A stretch of 64,000 nucleotides of DNA from Scortum barcoo. Its lineage: Eukaryota > Chordata > Actinopteri > Centrarchiformes > Terapontidae. Every line of letters begins with the position of its first letter. Position 1 is the first letter of the stretch. Under the pieces are notes generated by a model. The model was not told the DNA's origin and ran no database searches. It saw only the letters and a list, made by a program, of their open reading frames with translations. The stretch lies in NCBI GenBank assembly GCA_023238725.1, contig CM041531.1:22116143-22180142 (forward strand). The letters are read 5' to 3'. The translations under genes and the position numbers were made by a program. Of this stretch, positions 12,701-24,673 are shown piece after piece.

Positions 12701-15700
12701 CAAATCAAGACGGTATGGATGGTTTTCAAATTGTCTAAGAGCTTAAGAATACAGAAATGTTGGCATGTTGACCCGGATCTAATACAGTGGTTATTAATTG
12801 ACAGGGCCGTCATAGATAAACAACAGGATACAAATGTGTCATGGTGGCTGTTACTCTGATCCAAAACCTACACGACAATATGTTACGATAAACTGTATGT
12901 GTTAACAGTCAACGAATTTACCTGCCCCGTCATGTTTTGATTCGAGTTTAAGTCAATTAACATATTATACTGCTATTCACTATTAAGGTAAACAAACTGT
13001 CCTCACTACAGTATCAACATACCACCTCAAGAGCACACCTTGTATTAAAGCCTTTAAAAACAGTCACACAGTCACTGATAGATTCAATGAAGGAGTCAAG
13101 ACCTCCTTCATTGAATGTACATGTTATTTTATGTACAGAAAGACATCTGTACAGTCTTTCCTGTGTTTGTTTTTTTCCCTCTCATCTGAAAGCTCAATTA
13201 AAAAAAAAAAATCATAATTTATCTTCTTCACTCCAATTTAACACCTGGGGCTTTCATTGTGCTGAAAGCAAACACAAAGATAAAAAAATAAGATACTCGA
13301 GTAAATTGTGTAGAGTAATTGTGCAGCACATTTTAAGCACAGCTCATACTGCACAATTTTATGTTTACAGTAGTAACAGGACTAATGTTTGCTCATAGCT
13401 GTGCATGCAGCTCCACCTTGGCCAATTACTAAACCGGATTACTGAGAGAAAAGCAAATGTTTTAAAAGACGTAGCGACACACCCTCTCCCTTTCTCCCGT
13501 GTCAAAAACCACAGTTTAAATTGAGCAAACAAGCAGTCAGAAGACATATCCTGCTCTGACAACAGATAACTAGAGACAAAAATGGCATTTAGCCAAATTC
13601 ATGAACACACCACAGAAAAGAAACCTAGTCAAAGTGCTTCCACCTTAAATGAGCTACATCTCATTTTCATCTATAGCAATCAATAAAGTCCTTTACATAA
13701 AAGACTGTTAATAGTAAATACATGAAGTACAACACAACCACCCATTATTCAGGTTCTACTTTCTTCTTCAACCAGTGAGATATCTGTCATTATCAAGCCT
13801 TACTAGCACACTTGGCTCTGCTTAAAAATTGTCTGCTAATTACCAGCTCGATGTGATAACCCATATCCCATTTTCTGTATGATAATTCAATTTATTACAA
13901 TTCAGTTCAAAATAAACAAACAAAACATCTGTTGATTCCAGGACTCACAAGCTATAGACACAAATTTCTCTTAAACCAACTTTCTGTCTTGCTCCACCCC
14001 CCCGACAGGCATTTCCACAGATGAGGGGGAGGAAGTGGCCTTTGAACATGGTCCTATCAAAGTTGGCTCTCCAGTGTAGCCAGACTGTTTGTATGTGGAG
14101 GTGAGGTGAGGTGGTGGTGGCTGAGACAAACTCTGATAAGGGAGTAGGGAGTGTCAGGAGCAGTCCCTGTGGTTTAAGGCACCTAAAGCTACACCCACAG
14201 TACATCGCCATGCTGCCTTCTTTGAAACTGATCATTTCTAAAAGGGATAAAAACATGGATATGAATAATTCGTGATGCAGAAAACTTGTCTGCAACAACA
14301 AATAGTGTTATGTTAAGCTACGAGATATTTCATTGAATTTACATGAACTATAATCATCATTGTTTGCTTTCTCTAAAAGGAACAAACATCCTCATCACTA
14401 TGTAAATGAGAAAACCACTTTTATTTCTGGTAATGAAACCTTACTCCCTAGTCACTTTTTACACAGTTTCTGACAAGAATTGTACTTGTGTAAGAAGATG
14501 AAAGAAAGGACCATTAATAGCTGTGCATTCCAACAGAAATTTTGAAAACTGAAACCAAAAGTTTCCACCTAACAACAGGTTACAAGCGTGCGGACAACCA
14601 AGCACACAGTAAGGAAAACTGTTCACACTGAAGAACTTGTTCGCTCACTAAATCATGTTGTATACTGTGTGTGACAGTACAGCTTGAAGACATTGTTTGA
14701 CGTTTTCCTACAACACAATAATCTTTAATACACTCATACAGGTGAGTTAGACATGATTGCAAACATGATTTTAAAGTAATCAAGTCAGTGCAGTGCAGTA
14801 TTTTCTCCAATTTCCTGCCTTAGTCAGAGCTTGCTTCCTTGTGTAAATGTAAACGTAGTCACGGTAGAAACAGGTACAACAGTCAACATCAAAAATCTTC
14901 CTTTATAGAGGCACTGACTTCACATTCTGCTCTTAGGAACCTTTAGACACACCCAGCAGAGTGACAGGAGGTTTGGTTTTCACACAAACCAGAGTGATCT
15001 TTGTGTCATCTTTATGAAGCCTTTTGCAGTACTGTCAAGATCCAGGTTGTGTGACTCACTCTTAGAAGCAATTCATCATGTTAACCATGTCGCAACACGG
15101 CTCTATCTGTAAGCAAGCACCAAATATCAGTAACTTCACTCAGTACCAAAGCTGGTAGTCAGCATATTTGCCTGTGGTCGAAAACGACTGAAAAACAATT
15201 GCATAGTGAGTAACAGGATGCAGTGTTTCAGTTTCACAACAACAACAAGGTGTGTGAGGTCTCACATCACTTGCAGCTTCCTACAGGCTGTGACATGCTG
15301 TCAGTGTCTCAGATTAAATCCAGGCCCGTACAGTCAGCAACAGCCGGAGCGCAGCTTAACCGTCCGTCAACCTGCTCCCAGGAGCCACGCTGAACTGCAG
15401 GTGTGACACACACACTCCATAACGTGATGAAAAAGGGTCACAGCTGTAAGTACCAGCATGTCGTCTGTAGTCATCATCTTACACATCCATCCATTCTGAC
15501 AGAGCCCTGACACATATTATGAGTATTTAAATCAGGTGTAAACTCATGTGAAAAGGTAGTTTCAGACAGACAAGATACTTCTTCTCCTCTGTCAGAATTA
15601 TTAACAGCTAAGCTTGCAGATCTGAGTAATAAAACTGACAAGAGCTTGATGATATTTCCAAATGCTCTTCTCTGAACCAAAATGAAAAATTAGAGTTGGT

Positions 15701-18376
15701 CTTGGATTTGGTTGCCTGCTATATTGTGACTTAAAGCCTGCAGAACTTCAGAAATAAGAGTGAAAATTAAACTTAATTTGATCAACCACAACACTGATAA
15801 CATTGAAAGTCTTCTGATATCTATCACAGCACAGTATTTAACGTATGATCTTTAAAAAGACAGGTGTGGGACTAAACATTTGCTTGTGTCTATTCTACAC
15901 CTTCAAAGTGGCTCCTTTATGGCATTTCATAAATATGTAGTGAGTACTTATTGTTAATACTTATTGAGTTTTATTGGGGATTGGTATGTGTTAGGGCAAA
16001 GCATTGTAAAAAACAGAAAACAAAAAAAACATGTCGGTCAACTGAGCGGTTCCTTGGACACCAACATGTAATCTCACAAGAGCATTCACAGATCCAAGTG
16101 CATCGTGAAATTCAACACTCTACTTTCACATCATTGTGGAGTTTAACTGTCAAACTGTATGAAAGCCAAGTGTTAAACAGCTCTGCTAATCTCTTGAATC
16201 TCTCCACGTTAATAAATCTTTCACCACAGAAAACCAGCAGATGTCCTTGGGGACTCTGACCACACAGGTCAATGCAGCAAGCCCACCAGTAAGAGGCAGC
16301 TGTTTGTTTCCCCTCTATCAGTAAGCTGGAATGGGCTACCCCATCTAAAAAGAAAAACACACACACCAACTAAACTAAATGCTTCTAAACTTAAGTTTTA
16401 CACAACACTGGAGAAATATCTATTTCCTTTTCTTACATGTATCAGGGATTAAAAGAATCTGAGAATGGCCAACATTGAGAGAAAGTAGCCAACAAGACAA
16501 AGGTATGAAAAGAACAAACTGACTGCTTGGGTTAATATTTGAAGGTTCAGCACACAAACTAACCTACAGAGAAACTGAAGTCTTACCAGGTCTGCATAAG
16601 GAACAAAAGATTTCAGCATTTAGACCAAACTATGCTGAAATCTGAACTGTTTTAAGCTGTGTGTCGAGTGTCACAACCCCAGCAGCATCACTGCTATAAA
16701 GCCCAAGAAAGAAAAAAACAACTCTATTTCAATCAAATATGCCAACGAACCTTCTGGTGCATGCACAGCAGCACTAATAGACAAAAACACACTGTTGCAG
16801 CGCAAGAATAAGAGAGAGGCCTTTACACTATAAAATACTGGAGGAGCAGAGAAGGTGCGTCCAGTGCAAATAAACATTCTTGCGAGGCTGGTGTAAAAAC
16901 ACAAAAGAAACATGCTTGGCAACACAAGCACTTTTGCCAAAACACACCTGCAGACAGGGAGGAACCAGAGAGCTAATTCACACCTCGGCCATAAAGCGGT
17001 GTTGAAACCAACTGCTGGGGACGAGGCCCTGAGAGCTGACAGCCTCCCCTCCCCGTCTGTCCTGCGGCCTAAAACAGAGGTGTGGTCCCAGGTAAACATT
17101 CCGCCTTCCAGATGTCTGCAGCGGCACATCAGGCTGAGGCAAGACCAGACCTGCGACTCCTCCTTATCTCCAGGCGCCTCGGGCTTTGCCTATCCTCGCC
17201 TCCACCCCCCCTTCCAGCTCCTACAAACTGTCAGCAGAGTTTAACCATCAGGGCCAAACCAGCGTACGAATGAGACATCTCAGCCAGGTGGAAGACCCAT
17301 TTTTCTGAAAAAGGTCAACAGGGAAATTTGACGCTCACATCTCACGTTAACTTATGGCTTAATACCGAGTCAGGCTTGTTGGGTCTCATCTTGCTCTGGG
17401 CGAACAACCTGTCAGAGGAGAGCTGTCATGATTTAATTACCTTCTGAATTTCTGACAATGCCTCCAACAGAAGGACGGATTTTAGGAGCTGTTGCTGTGG
17501 TTTACACACTGTGCAAGTTAAGTGCACCCGTGGGAGACAAACGAGAACCCTGAAGGCCCATTTCAGATGCTCTAAAGATCTAAATGCCCCTCATGTCGGA
17601 GACTCACCTGTTGCAATGCTTCGTCCAGGGGCTCAGCCTTGAGGAGCTCGTCCACAGTCAGCCCAGTCTCCTCTTTGCACTGATCTGTCAGCTCCAAAAC
17701 ATCTGGCTTGACAAGACATCTCTGAAGCTCCCCAACCTGTGAAGGGATTTAGCATTTCATGGCGCAGAAAGAACCAACAAATGTAATGACAATAATAATA
17801 ATAATAATAATAATAATTCTCTCCCACATTTAGGAAATTATTTCAAAAGTCAAACAAACAATTGCAAATTTTAAATTAAAAAAAAAAAAAAACATTTTAT
17901 TGTCAATAAAAGAGTTGTTCATGTGGAGAAGCTGACATGCCAAACCAAACCAGGTGTGTTTTCTCCATTAGCTGAAGTTACACTCCGCACGTGCTCGTAT
18001 AATTTCTTTCCTTTTAGTCTCGCGCACCTGTTCAAGAGAGGTGAGCTAACGAGGCGGCCGGACTGAGAGGAGTGATGTTTAGTTAGCTACAGCTCGGGCC
18101 CCACACGGCCTGAGAGAGCACACCGTGTTGGTTTAAAATGTCAAAAAAACAAAACAAAAACACATAACTGCTCCTCTATAAAGGTAAGACACTGTGCCAC
18201 AAACACTACATACAACGAACGAACAGGGCGGAGAGGTACCGTACCTTTTTCTCACGTAGGTCCACAATTTGCCACACCAAGAGAATTATTTCCCTCTCAT
18301 CCGAACCCAGTTTACCCCCATTTGCACCAGCTGTTGCCCCAAAGAACACCACCAGAGTATCACTGTGCGAAGCCAT
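772..18376 (-). CDS. esrp2: Epithelial splicing regulatory protein 2 (ESRP2), 15 coding exons, complete
   Basis: Nuclear RNA-binding protein that drives epithelial alternative splicing (for example FGFR2 IIIb) by binding GU-rich intronic sites. Coding exons from 5' to 3' on the minus strand: 18376-18245, 17736-17608, 10930-10817, 10417-10303, 10002-9907, 9170-9116, 8587-8477, 8107-7975, 7694-7652, 6046-5745, 4931-4698, 4498-4300, 2533-2326, 2245-2050, 858-772. All junctions are GT-AG and phases agree, giving 2154 nt, or 717 aa plus stop. The start is MASHSDTLVVFFGATAG. RRM1 begins near residue 224 (VIRARGLPW), RRM2 near 326 (VIIRMRGLPF) and RRM3 near 448 (RDCVRLRGLPY). A proline/alanine/tyrosine-rich tail carries YTAYYPSPPVSP, and the protein ends PKEWLCL. 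VDSETV before RRM1, AEPLDEALQQ, STEEMS and SPPVSP fit ESRP2 better than ESRP1. Intron 2 is 6.7 kb. The gene appears intact, and the length matches the family (about 680-730 aa). Confidence 0.94.
7619..7641. repeat. Poly(A)/poly(T) tract in esrp2 intron 9
   Basis: A run of about 22 A residues on the plus strand lies 10-30 nt downstream of the esrp2 exon 9 donor, so the transcript carries an intronic poly(U) tract just after the 5' splice site. A U-rich tract here could bind TIA-1 type factors, which is inference only. Confidence 0.7.
11298..11323. repeat. (GGGA)n microsatellite
   Basis: About six tandem copies of GGGA on the plus strand inside esrp2 intron 2; on the transcribed strand this is a pyrimidine-rich (TCCC)n tract. 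Confidence 0.85.
13082..13116. repeat. Perfect 14-bp inverted repeat, 7-nt loop
   Basis: The arm ATTCAATGAAGGAG at 13082-13095 is followed by a 7-nt spacer and its exact reverse complement at 13103-13116. It lies in esrp2 intron 2, far from either splice site. It would fold into a strong hairpin as RNA or a cruciform as DNA. The stem is shorter than a typical miRNA precursor, and no extended pairing is visible beyond it. Confidence 0.85.
17791..17816. repeat. (AAT)n microsatellite
   Basis: Tandem AAT units on the plus strand within esrp2 intron 1, about 55 nt upstream of the exon 2 acceptor on the minus strand. Confidence 0.9.
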
Positions 18377-18950
18377 CAGGGACCACAAGGGTAAAAAACT
18401 ACAATTAAAGCAAAGATTAAAATAAAAATAACACGAGGGTTCACCTTTTTTCCAAGTGATAAGAAGAGCGAACAAAAGGGCTGGAAACTCAATTGAGGTA
18501 AACGGAGAGAGAGAGAGGGAGAAACAAAAAAAACAGAAGGGGAGATAATTTTCAGAGGAGGCACGGAGGAGTTTGCGGTCAGAGACTCTACCTGTTGAAG
18601 TACTTGAGCGTGCTCTATCCAGAGATACTGGTTTAACTGGTAAAGAAGGGTGGAAATCCGTGTTTCTTTCACACGGACTCCATGACAAGCCCCAGAGCTT
18701 TTTTTCTCTCTCTCTCTCTCCTCGCCTTTCTATTTTTTTCGGAGTTACCTGTGTGGCTCGGCCTATTGGCTGCTTTGGAAAGGTGAGGGCGGGACGCTGG
18801 GGGGAGTACTGTGATCCCATTGGTCGGAGTTGGTGAACCAGGAAGTGGTCTGGCAGCACGGGGGGTTGTTAAAACCTCCGGGAGGCAAGCGGCCTGTTGA
18901 TGTTTTATATTGAAAGTGGAGAGTACGTGAACAGCTACACCTGCAGACAC
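18377..18950 (-). promoter_or_regulatory. Putative esrp2 promoter and 5' UTR
   Basis: Region upstream of the esrp2 start codon (ATG at 18376). On the minus strand there are two CCAAT boxes (plus-strand ATTGG at 18765-18769 and 18819-18823) and a GC-box-like element (about 18785-18794). There are also three E-box/ZEB-like cores: CAGGTA at 18589-18594 and 18746-18751, and CAGGTG at 18938-18943. The TSS was not located. A (TC)n run at about 18702-18723 lies between the start codon and the CCAAT boxes. ZEB1/ZEB2 repression of ESRP genes through such E-boxes is known in mammals; its action here is inference. Confidence 0.5.
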
Positions 18951-21900
18951 GGGTCAGCTGTTAAATGTTTGCGTTTTAACAAGTTTATTTCTTATTCTTG
19001 TGCTTCTTCAAGTGCTGACGGAATTTGCATCAAAGTACTGTCTCTAAATATGTTACCTAAAGTAAATATTTTTTATAAAAAGGAGTTTAGGCAGTATGAA
19101 ACTGAGCTGGAGATGTGGCATTTGTGCAGCCTGTTAGTTTGTGTTGTCTCTGCTACAGGCCTGTCTCTTGGCTCTGGGATTATTCAGTGTCACAGTTTGA
19201 ATAAGTAAAAGAAAAATTTGTGTGCTTAAAATTTTTTAAGTAAAAGCACTAAAGTAAAAGATCAGAGCATATATTGTATACTTTTCTTCCCCATCCTTGC
19301 AAGAGGAGTATTTTAGCCCAGAAATTCACTTTCACAATTATTGAATGTTTACTTCCTCACTGTAAGTAAACATTGAACAACTTCTTTGCCTAATTTTGAC
19401 TAAATTTGAAGGTGAAAAGTTTATTTTCAGAGCTTGTAAACATGGAGAAAACATTTCTTGTGGGATCTATAATGGTAAGGTACAACAGATATATATTAAC
19501 TAGTACATGATGTGGGTATAGCAGTGTTTTAATTAAATAAAGCTGATTTACATTGAAATAAAATTTTGCAGCACACACATAGATATTAACGCAATCTTGT
19601 GCACCTGACAAACTGACACTTTCCTCTGTAGTCTAATGTGCTCTGTGGTAGAAAGGAGTTGGAATTATTTATTATTATTTTTATGTTTACAATGATGTTG
19701 CTAATTAGTTTTACACATACAAGGACTCTACCTCTGTGTTTTGGTGCCCAACGGTAAACATAGTAGGAGGATAAACATAGAAAGGAAATAAAAAGCAACA
19801 GATGTAAATAAAATTGAAATATAAGACCAATATTGACAAATGTTGAAATGAAATTATATTGATTGGATGATTGCTGTTGTGCCATTACCAGGGAGATTTG
19901 CCCTAATTTACATATGTTCTGTAAGGTTTCTACAGGTTGTTTTTAAGTAAGGACATTTTAGGAAAGGACAGAAACAGACACAGAGACAGACATGTGGTTA
20001 GAGAGACAGAGAGAACAAATAAAGAACAGTGGAATCAGCCTATAATGGAAAGTAGTAGCATCTAATTTACTGTGTCTCACATGTTTTCAACTTGTGATTC
20101 TCAGTGATCCTCTAGATGTCCTGCTTCACACTCACATTGTAATAAGGCTTTTTTTTTTTTTTTGCATGGCTACATTTTCATCTAGGAGCAGCTTTCATAT
20201 GGAAAGAAAATGTGGCACTTCAAAAGAGCAACAATATATAATGTACAGTTTTTGATAACCTCACAGGTCTTTACTGGCCTGCTGGAGTTTTCATCAGTCT
20301 TTGGCCCGGTTCCCAGAAATCCGATGTTTTGTTGCATATAAGATACTCCTGTCTCTGCTCGCCATGGGCCAGCAGGCTTTTTGTCTCCTTTCACTCATTT
20401 AAATCCCCCAATCTGAAGAGTGACTCTCAGTGTCTCCTTCCTTATGTGGAATCATTCTTTCCAGCTCAACCAGTCTGATAAGTCGAGGGACGCACTCGGA
20501 GACACTTTGGCTGAAACCCTAGACAACATTATGATTTTCAGCCATGACAACGGCAAAGGACATCTATTTTCATGACATCACACAGAGGGCATGGTTACAT
20601 AAACTGTCCATCTGTGGCACCAAAATGAAGGTGTAACAAGTGAAAAAAAAAGTTGTATAATTGGAAAGGCAAATTGTATGAGCCACCCAGAAAATAACTG
20701 CTTCAGTGGTAGTATCAAGTGCTGCGGGGTATTTGCAGGTCTTCTACCAAGCCTGTGGAAAAACAGTGTATTATGCCAACCAACGTTTCTCAGTGAACTT
20801 TAGGTATAGCTAAGATTCAAGACTCAGTTATCCCTTTGGCAGGTCCCATCATGTGGTATATTTTTGGCTGCGGGAAGAATGGGAACCTTACATTTACAGA
20901 GATTAGAGTAATTTGATCATAAAAGAAAAATATGTGATTTCTCATACAGGATTACTGCCGGGTATGTTTTGATCAGTGTACTGTGTGACCTCAACATGTC
21001 ACAGTATTTGAAATACCAATGTGTGTCTACATTATTTTTCACCTAGTCACATTGCAGGAATAAGCTCATAATGAAAGGCAGTGTGTACATCAGGCACGCA
21101 CCGCAGTGATGTCTCAAATACACTTTGCTTCCCCATTCTGTGAGAAAAGGTCTAGCGTGTCTCAGGGTCAGCCTGATTTGTTGTGTGATCTCGTCTGACA
21201 CGTCTGTATTTTTTTCATCATACCCTTGGCCCTCTGTAATTTTCCACTGTCGCAGTTAAAATAATCCTGACTTACTAATATTCAGAGGTTTCAAAGAGGT
21301 GACAAGCACGATCACAGTGGGTTTATTCAATCCTCAGTTTAAATCATTATCACAATGAGCCATTTGAGTATTTAACACAACATAAAAATGACACCTCCTG
21401 GGAAAATTATTAGCATTTCACAGTGTTTGGACTTTTTCTCTCTAAACTTGACATTTGAGCTGTAAATCTACCTTGAGCTGCCCAGAAATCTCACAGTTTG
21501 TATTAGCCTTAAATAGTCTGGAGTCCTATTAAAGTAAAATTACAAGAATATGACTGAATCGTGCAAAATGAAACTTTTTGCTGATATTTATAATCAACCA
21601 TTTGGTCAAATGTGTGAAATGTATGTACAGAGACACTACACTAAAAATGTTTCTAAGATGCGTGAAGCAAGAGAAACTCATCATGGCTATTTCCCAGATA
21701 GAGAAATGAAAAAAGGACATTTAGTGATTATGACTGCATACTGGAAAGATGTCAAATGTCATTATTAAAAACATAATGCCACTGCCATCTACTGGTTGCG
21801 TCAGTTGGTGTCAACATTTTTAAAGTAGTCGTGGTAACAGACACAGCTTAATATGCTGTGATAGGAGTATGTTTTCTTACTGACATATGCATTTGGAAAT

Positions 21901-22747
21901 ATCAGTAAATAAGCTGACGCTGAACTCTCACCTAAAAGTGTGGTTTTGAGTTTTATAAGATTGTGACAAAAACAAAGACATGATTCCGCTTTTTGCTGCT
22001 CAGCAAACGGAACATTTTTCATTTTGCAATCTGTTCGAGAGGAAGTTGAAAGAATGACTGTTGTCTGTAGTGGAATACTAGGATAGCACATTTGTTACAA
22101 GTGAAAAACATTTTTACAATAGTTGTAAAAGTTTTGGATTCTATAAAAGATTCGTAAAAAAACTGAATGGTTGTGCAAAGAGACAGTAGAGAAGTTCCCT
22201 TATCACTAAGACAGACGTGAAGTATTTCTGTGTAAATGTATTTAGAAGTGTGAAATATAAAAAGAGGTGACACAACCCCAGGGCTGTATGAAAATCCATT
22301 ATCATCTGTCTGATTATGTTCCTACACCCACAGGCAATATGAAAAACAGAATCTACATAATTAATGAAATTACATTTGTTGGCAGGAACAAAGTAATAAA
22401 ATAAAAATGTTTGTATTGTATTTTTATATAAAAGTTACACTGGGACACGTTAATGCATAAAGAATTATTTATTGTACTATTTATGAATACTATATGTCTT
22501 AAAAAGTACACAATATATAACACATTTATAAATATCTGTTCACCATTTACAAAAACACATAAAACTAAAACAAAACTGAATAGTTAAACAAGTATGGCAC
22601 AGACAAACTTGTAATTTACGACACTAACGTTCAAAATGAGCTTCATTTTAGACAAAATCTTCTTTTTCCTTGAAAATATATATAATATGCACAAGAATAT
22701 CTACACAGAGACACACAGCACAGACACTACTCCATGCATTTTTAATA
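18951..22747. other. Intergenic region between esrp2 and the GPCR pair
   Basis: Both strands were read and no exon with a recognisable domain and splice sites was found. About 19700-19850 resembles the AT-rich untranslated remnant of a fish retroelement (a phrase like TTACACATACAAGG followed by A-rich sequence), at low confidence. The segment just left of the first GPCR gene (about 22270-22747) is AT-rich and probably contains its 3' untranslated region. Confidence 0.55.
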
Positions 22748-23833
22748 TTAGGATGGATTGTTTTCACACATTTTTACTAATATGTCCATTTGGCCCTTTG
22801 ACTCAGACACACACTGGGAGCTGTTGGTCTGATTGCTGTGTCTCTTGGACACAAAGGACAACTCTCTATTGCCCTCACCTGGGGAGGTGCTGGAGATGTG
22901 TCGGAAGAGCTTCTGGATGCCGGTGTCACGCAGGGAGCTCCTGAAGGAGCGGGCCGCGAACATGTAAAGGATGGGGTTAACAGTGCTGCTGATGAAAACC
23001 ATGGCTCCAGCAATGAAGGTCATGGTGCTTCTGGCGCTCTCCAGATTAGTCGCTGCGTCCGGGAAGGAGTCTTCCGTTGCAAGGATGATGAGTGAAAGGA
23101 CATTTCCTATGTGGTGAGGTGTCCAACAAATGGCAAACACAACCACTACACTGGCAATCAGGACTGTGGACTTGCGTTTGGACTTGAAGGTCATCTGCGT
23201 AATCCGACTGCACAAGCAGCCATAGCAGACCACGAGGATGGAGAAGGGTAATATGTAGCCCACCAGTGTCTCTAGCAGCACACACACCAGTTCCTGGGCC
23301 ACAGAAGTGTACAACCGATACAGACAGTGCTCCTCGCCATCCTCTGTCCCTACAACCTGAGTTGGGATCACGGGTATGCTGAACAAGAATGCTACAGTCC
23401 ATAGAGCCAGCAGAACTTTATTCAAAGCCTTTTTCCTCTTCCAGTCAGCTGAAGCAAAGGGATAGCGCACGGCCACAAAGCGCTCCACACTCATGATGGT
23501 GATGAGGAAAACGCTGCTGTACATACAAGCGTTGATCATGAACACCATGGCTTTGCAGGAGGCCTCCCCAAACACCCAGCTGTGGGCCAGGGAGTAGATC
23601 CAAACAGGCAGGGTGATGAGGACCAGCAGGTCAGCAACGGCAAGGTGTAGGATGAGCACCACAGTGTGGGAGCGCTGCTTGACGTGCCTCAGGATAGTCC
23701 AGATCACCAGCAGGTTTCCCGGGGCTCCCACTAGGAAGGACAGGCCCAGGATCACACAAGCCACCGCTGTCCCTCCTTCAAACTCCTCAGGGGCCATTTC
23801 CTTCGGAGGAGACAGCTCAACTGAGTGGTTCAT
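22748..23833 (-). CDS. Leukotriene B4 receptor-like GPCR, copy A (single coding exon)
   Basis: A 361-aa, seven-helix class A GPCR encoded without introns, read from ATG at 23833 (MNHSVELSPP) to the stop at 22748. An in-frame extension continues upstream, but MNHS matches the start of the neighbouring paralogue and carries an N-glycosylation site at N2. Visible marks are GAPGNLLVIW in TM1, LAVADLL in TM2, a cysteine before TM3 (EASCKA) with its partner in the second extracellular loop (EEHCLY), ERF in the DRY position, CWTP in TM6 and NPILY in TM7. The tail is rich in serine and asparagine. The overall pattern resembles LTB4R/BLT receptors, which bind LTB4 and couple to Gi for leukocyte chemotaxis; ligand specificity is not proven. 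It is in tandem with copy B, about 840 bp away. Another chemoattractant receptor subtype is possible. Confidence 0.82.
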   Translation of the reverse strand: MNHSVELSPPKEMAPEEFEGGTAVACVILGLSFLVGAPGNLLVIWTILRHVKQRSHTVVLILHLAVADLLVLITLPVWIYSLAHSWVFGEASCKAMVFMINACMYSSVFLITIMSVERFVAVRYPFASADWKRKKALNKVLLALWTVAFLFSIPVIPTQVVGTEDGEEHCLYRLYTSVAQELVCVLLETLVGYILPFSILVVCYGCLCSRITQMTFKSKRKSTVLIASVVVVFAICWTPHHIGNVLSLIILATEDSFPDAATNLESARSTMTFIAGAMVFISSTVNPILYMFAARSFRSSLRDTGIQKLFRHISSTSPGEGNRELSFVSKRHSNQTNSSQCVSESKGQMDILVKMCENNPS

Positions 23834-24673
23834 GCTGCGAGTGTGTGTGCTGACAGCTGTGTCAGTGTGAAAAAGCAAAACAAAGTGCTGTACAAGCAAG
23901 TCTTCACTTCCCTTTTGAGTATAGACTGCACAGGAAAGGGGTTTCCTCACATGGCTATTTGAGACATAGTGAGGTAATTCATGCATGCGTCATTGGCCAA
24001 CTTTTTAATGAATCATGAATCAGGGTATAAAAAGCATTGTGCGGACTAAATGATTTAGAAAAGTGCTTCAAATAAGTCAGAGAAACATCTACTGACAGAA
24101 ATAACCGATAACCGAATTTTCTCATGCTCCTCAAGCAAGTGAAAATGGGTGGGGGCAACTCTCTGGATGCATTAACAGTAACCAAGGCAAATTCATGAGC
24201 ATCTGCATAAGGAAAATGTTTGTGAAATGTCCACGTTATACAGCAAATAACAACATTTGTGATTCTTTCAGTTCTTTCAGTTGAACAAATCCTTGCTTGT
24301 CACACAGTTATATTTTCAAAAAGGGTCTAAAAATTTAGTTAAGTTAATTGCATTTCAAAACGTTAAACCATAAAGCAATAAATCAGAAACAAAACTAAGA
24401 AGCACATAAAGATTGCATGTGTTTGCTTGCATTAATATCCAAGGGTAAATGTGAAACAAGGACAGGAGGGAATGGTGTATGTGCTAATGCTATGAGTTAC
24501 AACACATTGCCCTTGTCAGTGCTATTTCACATGTGAAATGCAGGCTTTCAAAACCTTAGATCACGTACAGGCTTTCTTAAGGAAGTAAATCCCCTTAACC
24601 AACCGCACCACACAGAGTTAAATTTTCCCTTCATCACAGTTTCAGGGATTCAATTTTTTTTTTAAATTATTTT
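23834..24673 (-). promoter_or_regulatory. Upstream region of GPCR copy A
   Basis: The 840-bp spacer between the stop of copy B and the start of copy A. The first ~85 bp upstream of the copy A start (23834-23920) closely match the same region upstream of copy B (25697-25783), so the duplicated or converted unit includes 5' untranslated DNA. No splice acceptor was confirmed. The remainder shows no shared block. Confidence 0.45.

Larger units (their letters stand above)
10931..17607 (-). other. esrp2 intron 2 (6.7 kb)
   Basis: This is the largest intron of esrp2, between the exon ending VDELL...ALQQ and the exon starting FQQLVSS. No coding exon fits the ESRP frame inside it. It holds a GGGA microsatellite (about 11298-11323), a perfect 14-bp inverted repeat at 13082-13116 and an AT-rich background. 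Around 16130-16440 there is a faint resemblance to a degraded LINE carboxy terminus. No internal gene could be supported. Confidence 0.75.

Noticed and set aside
16130..16440. Degraded LINE C-terminus in esrp2 intron 2
   Set aside because: Only a faint LEWATP...LEKYLF resemblance to the WNxLP...FKxxLKxxLF pattern, with no flanking support.
772..18376. Assignment of the first gene to ESRP1
   Set aside because: VDSETV before RRM1, GLLFV in RRM2, the SPPVSP tail motif and the 717-aa length fit ESRP2 better. The co-location with amfr also matches human ESRP2, although the last residues are intermediate between the two paralogues.
18206..18859. Long minus-strand frame extending upstream of the esrp2 start
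   Set aside because: The extension is low-complexity 5' UTR and promoter sequence. The conserved family start is at 18376, and the frame runs past a clear donor at 18244.
22748..23986. Upstream ATG giving a 412-aa GPCR
   Set aside because: The extra 51 residues lack a signal peptide. Only the part nearest MNHS is shared with the neighbouring paralogue, whose own start aligns with MNHS.
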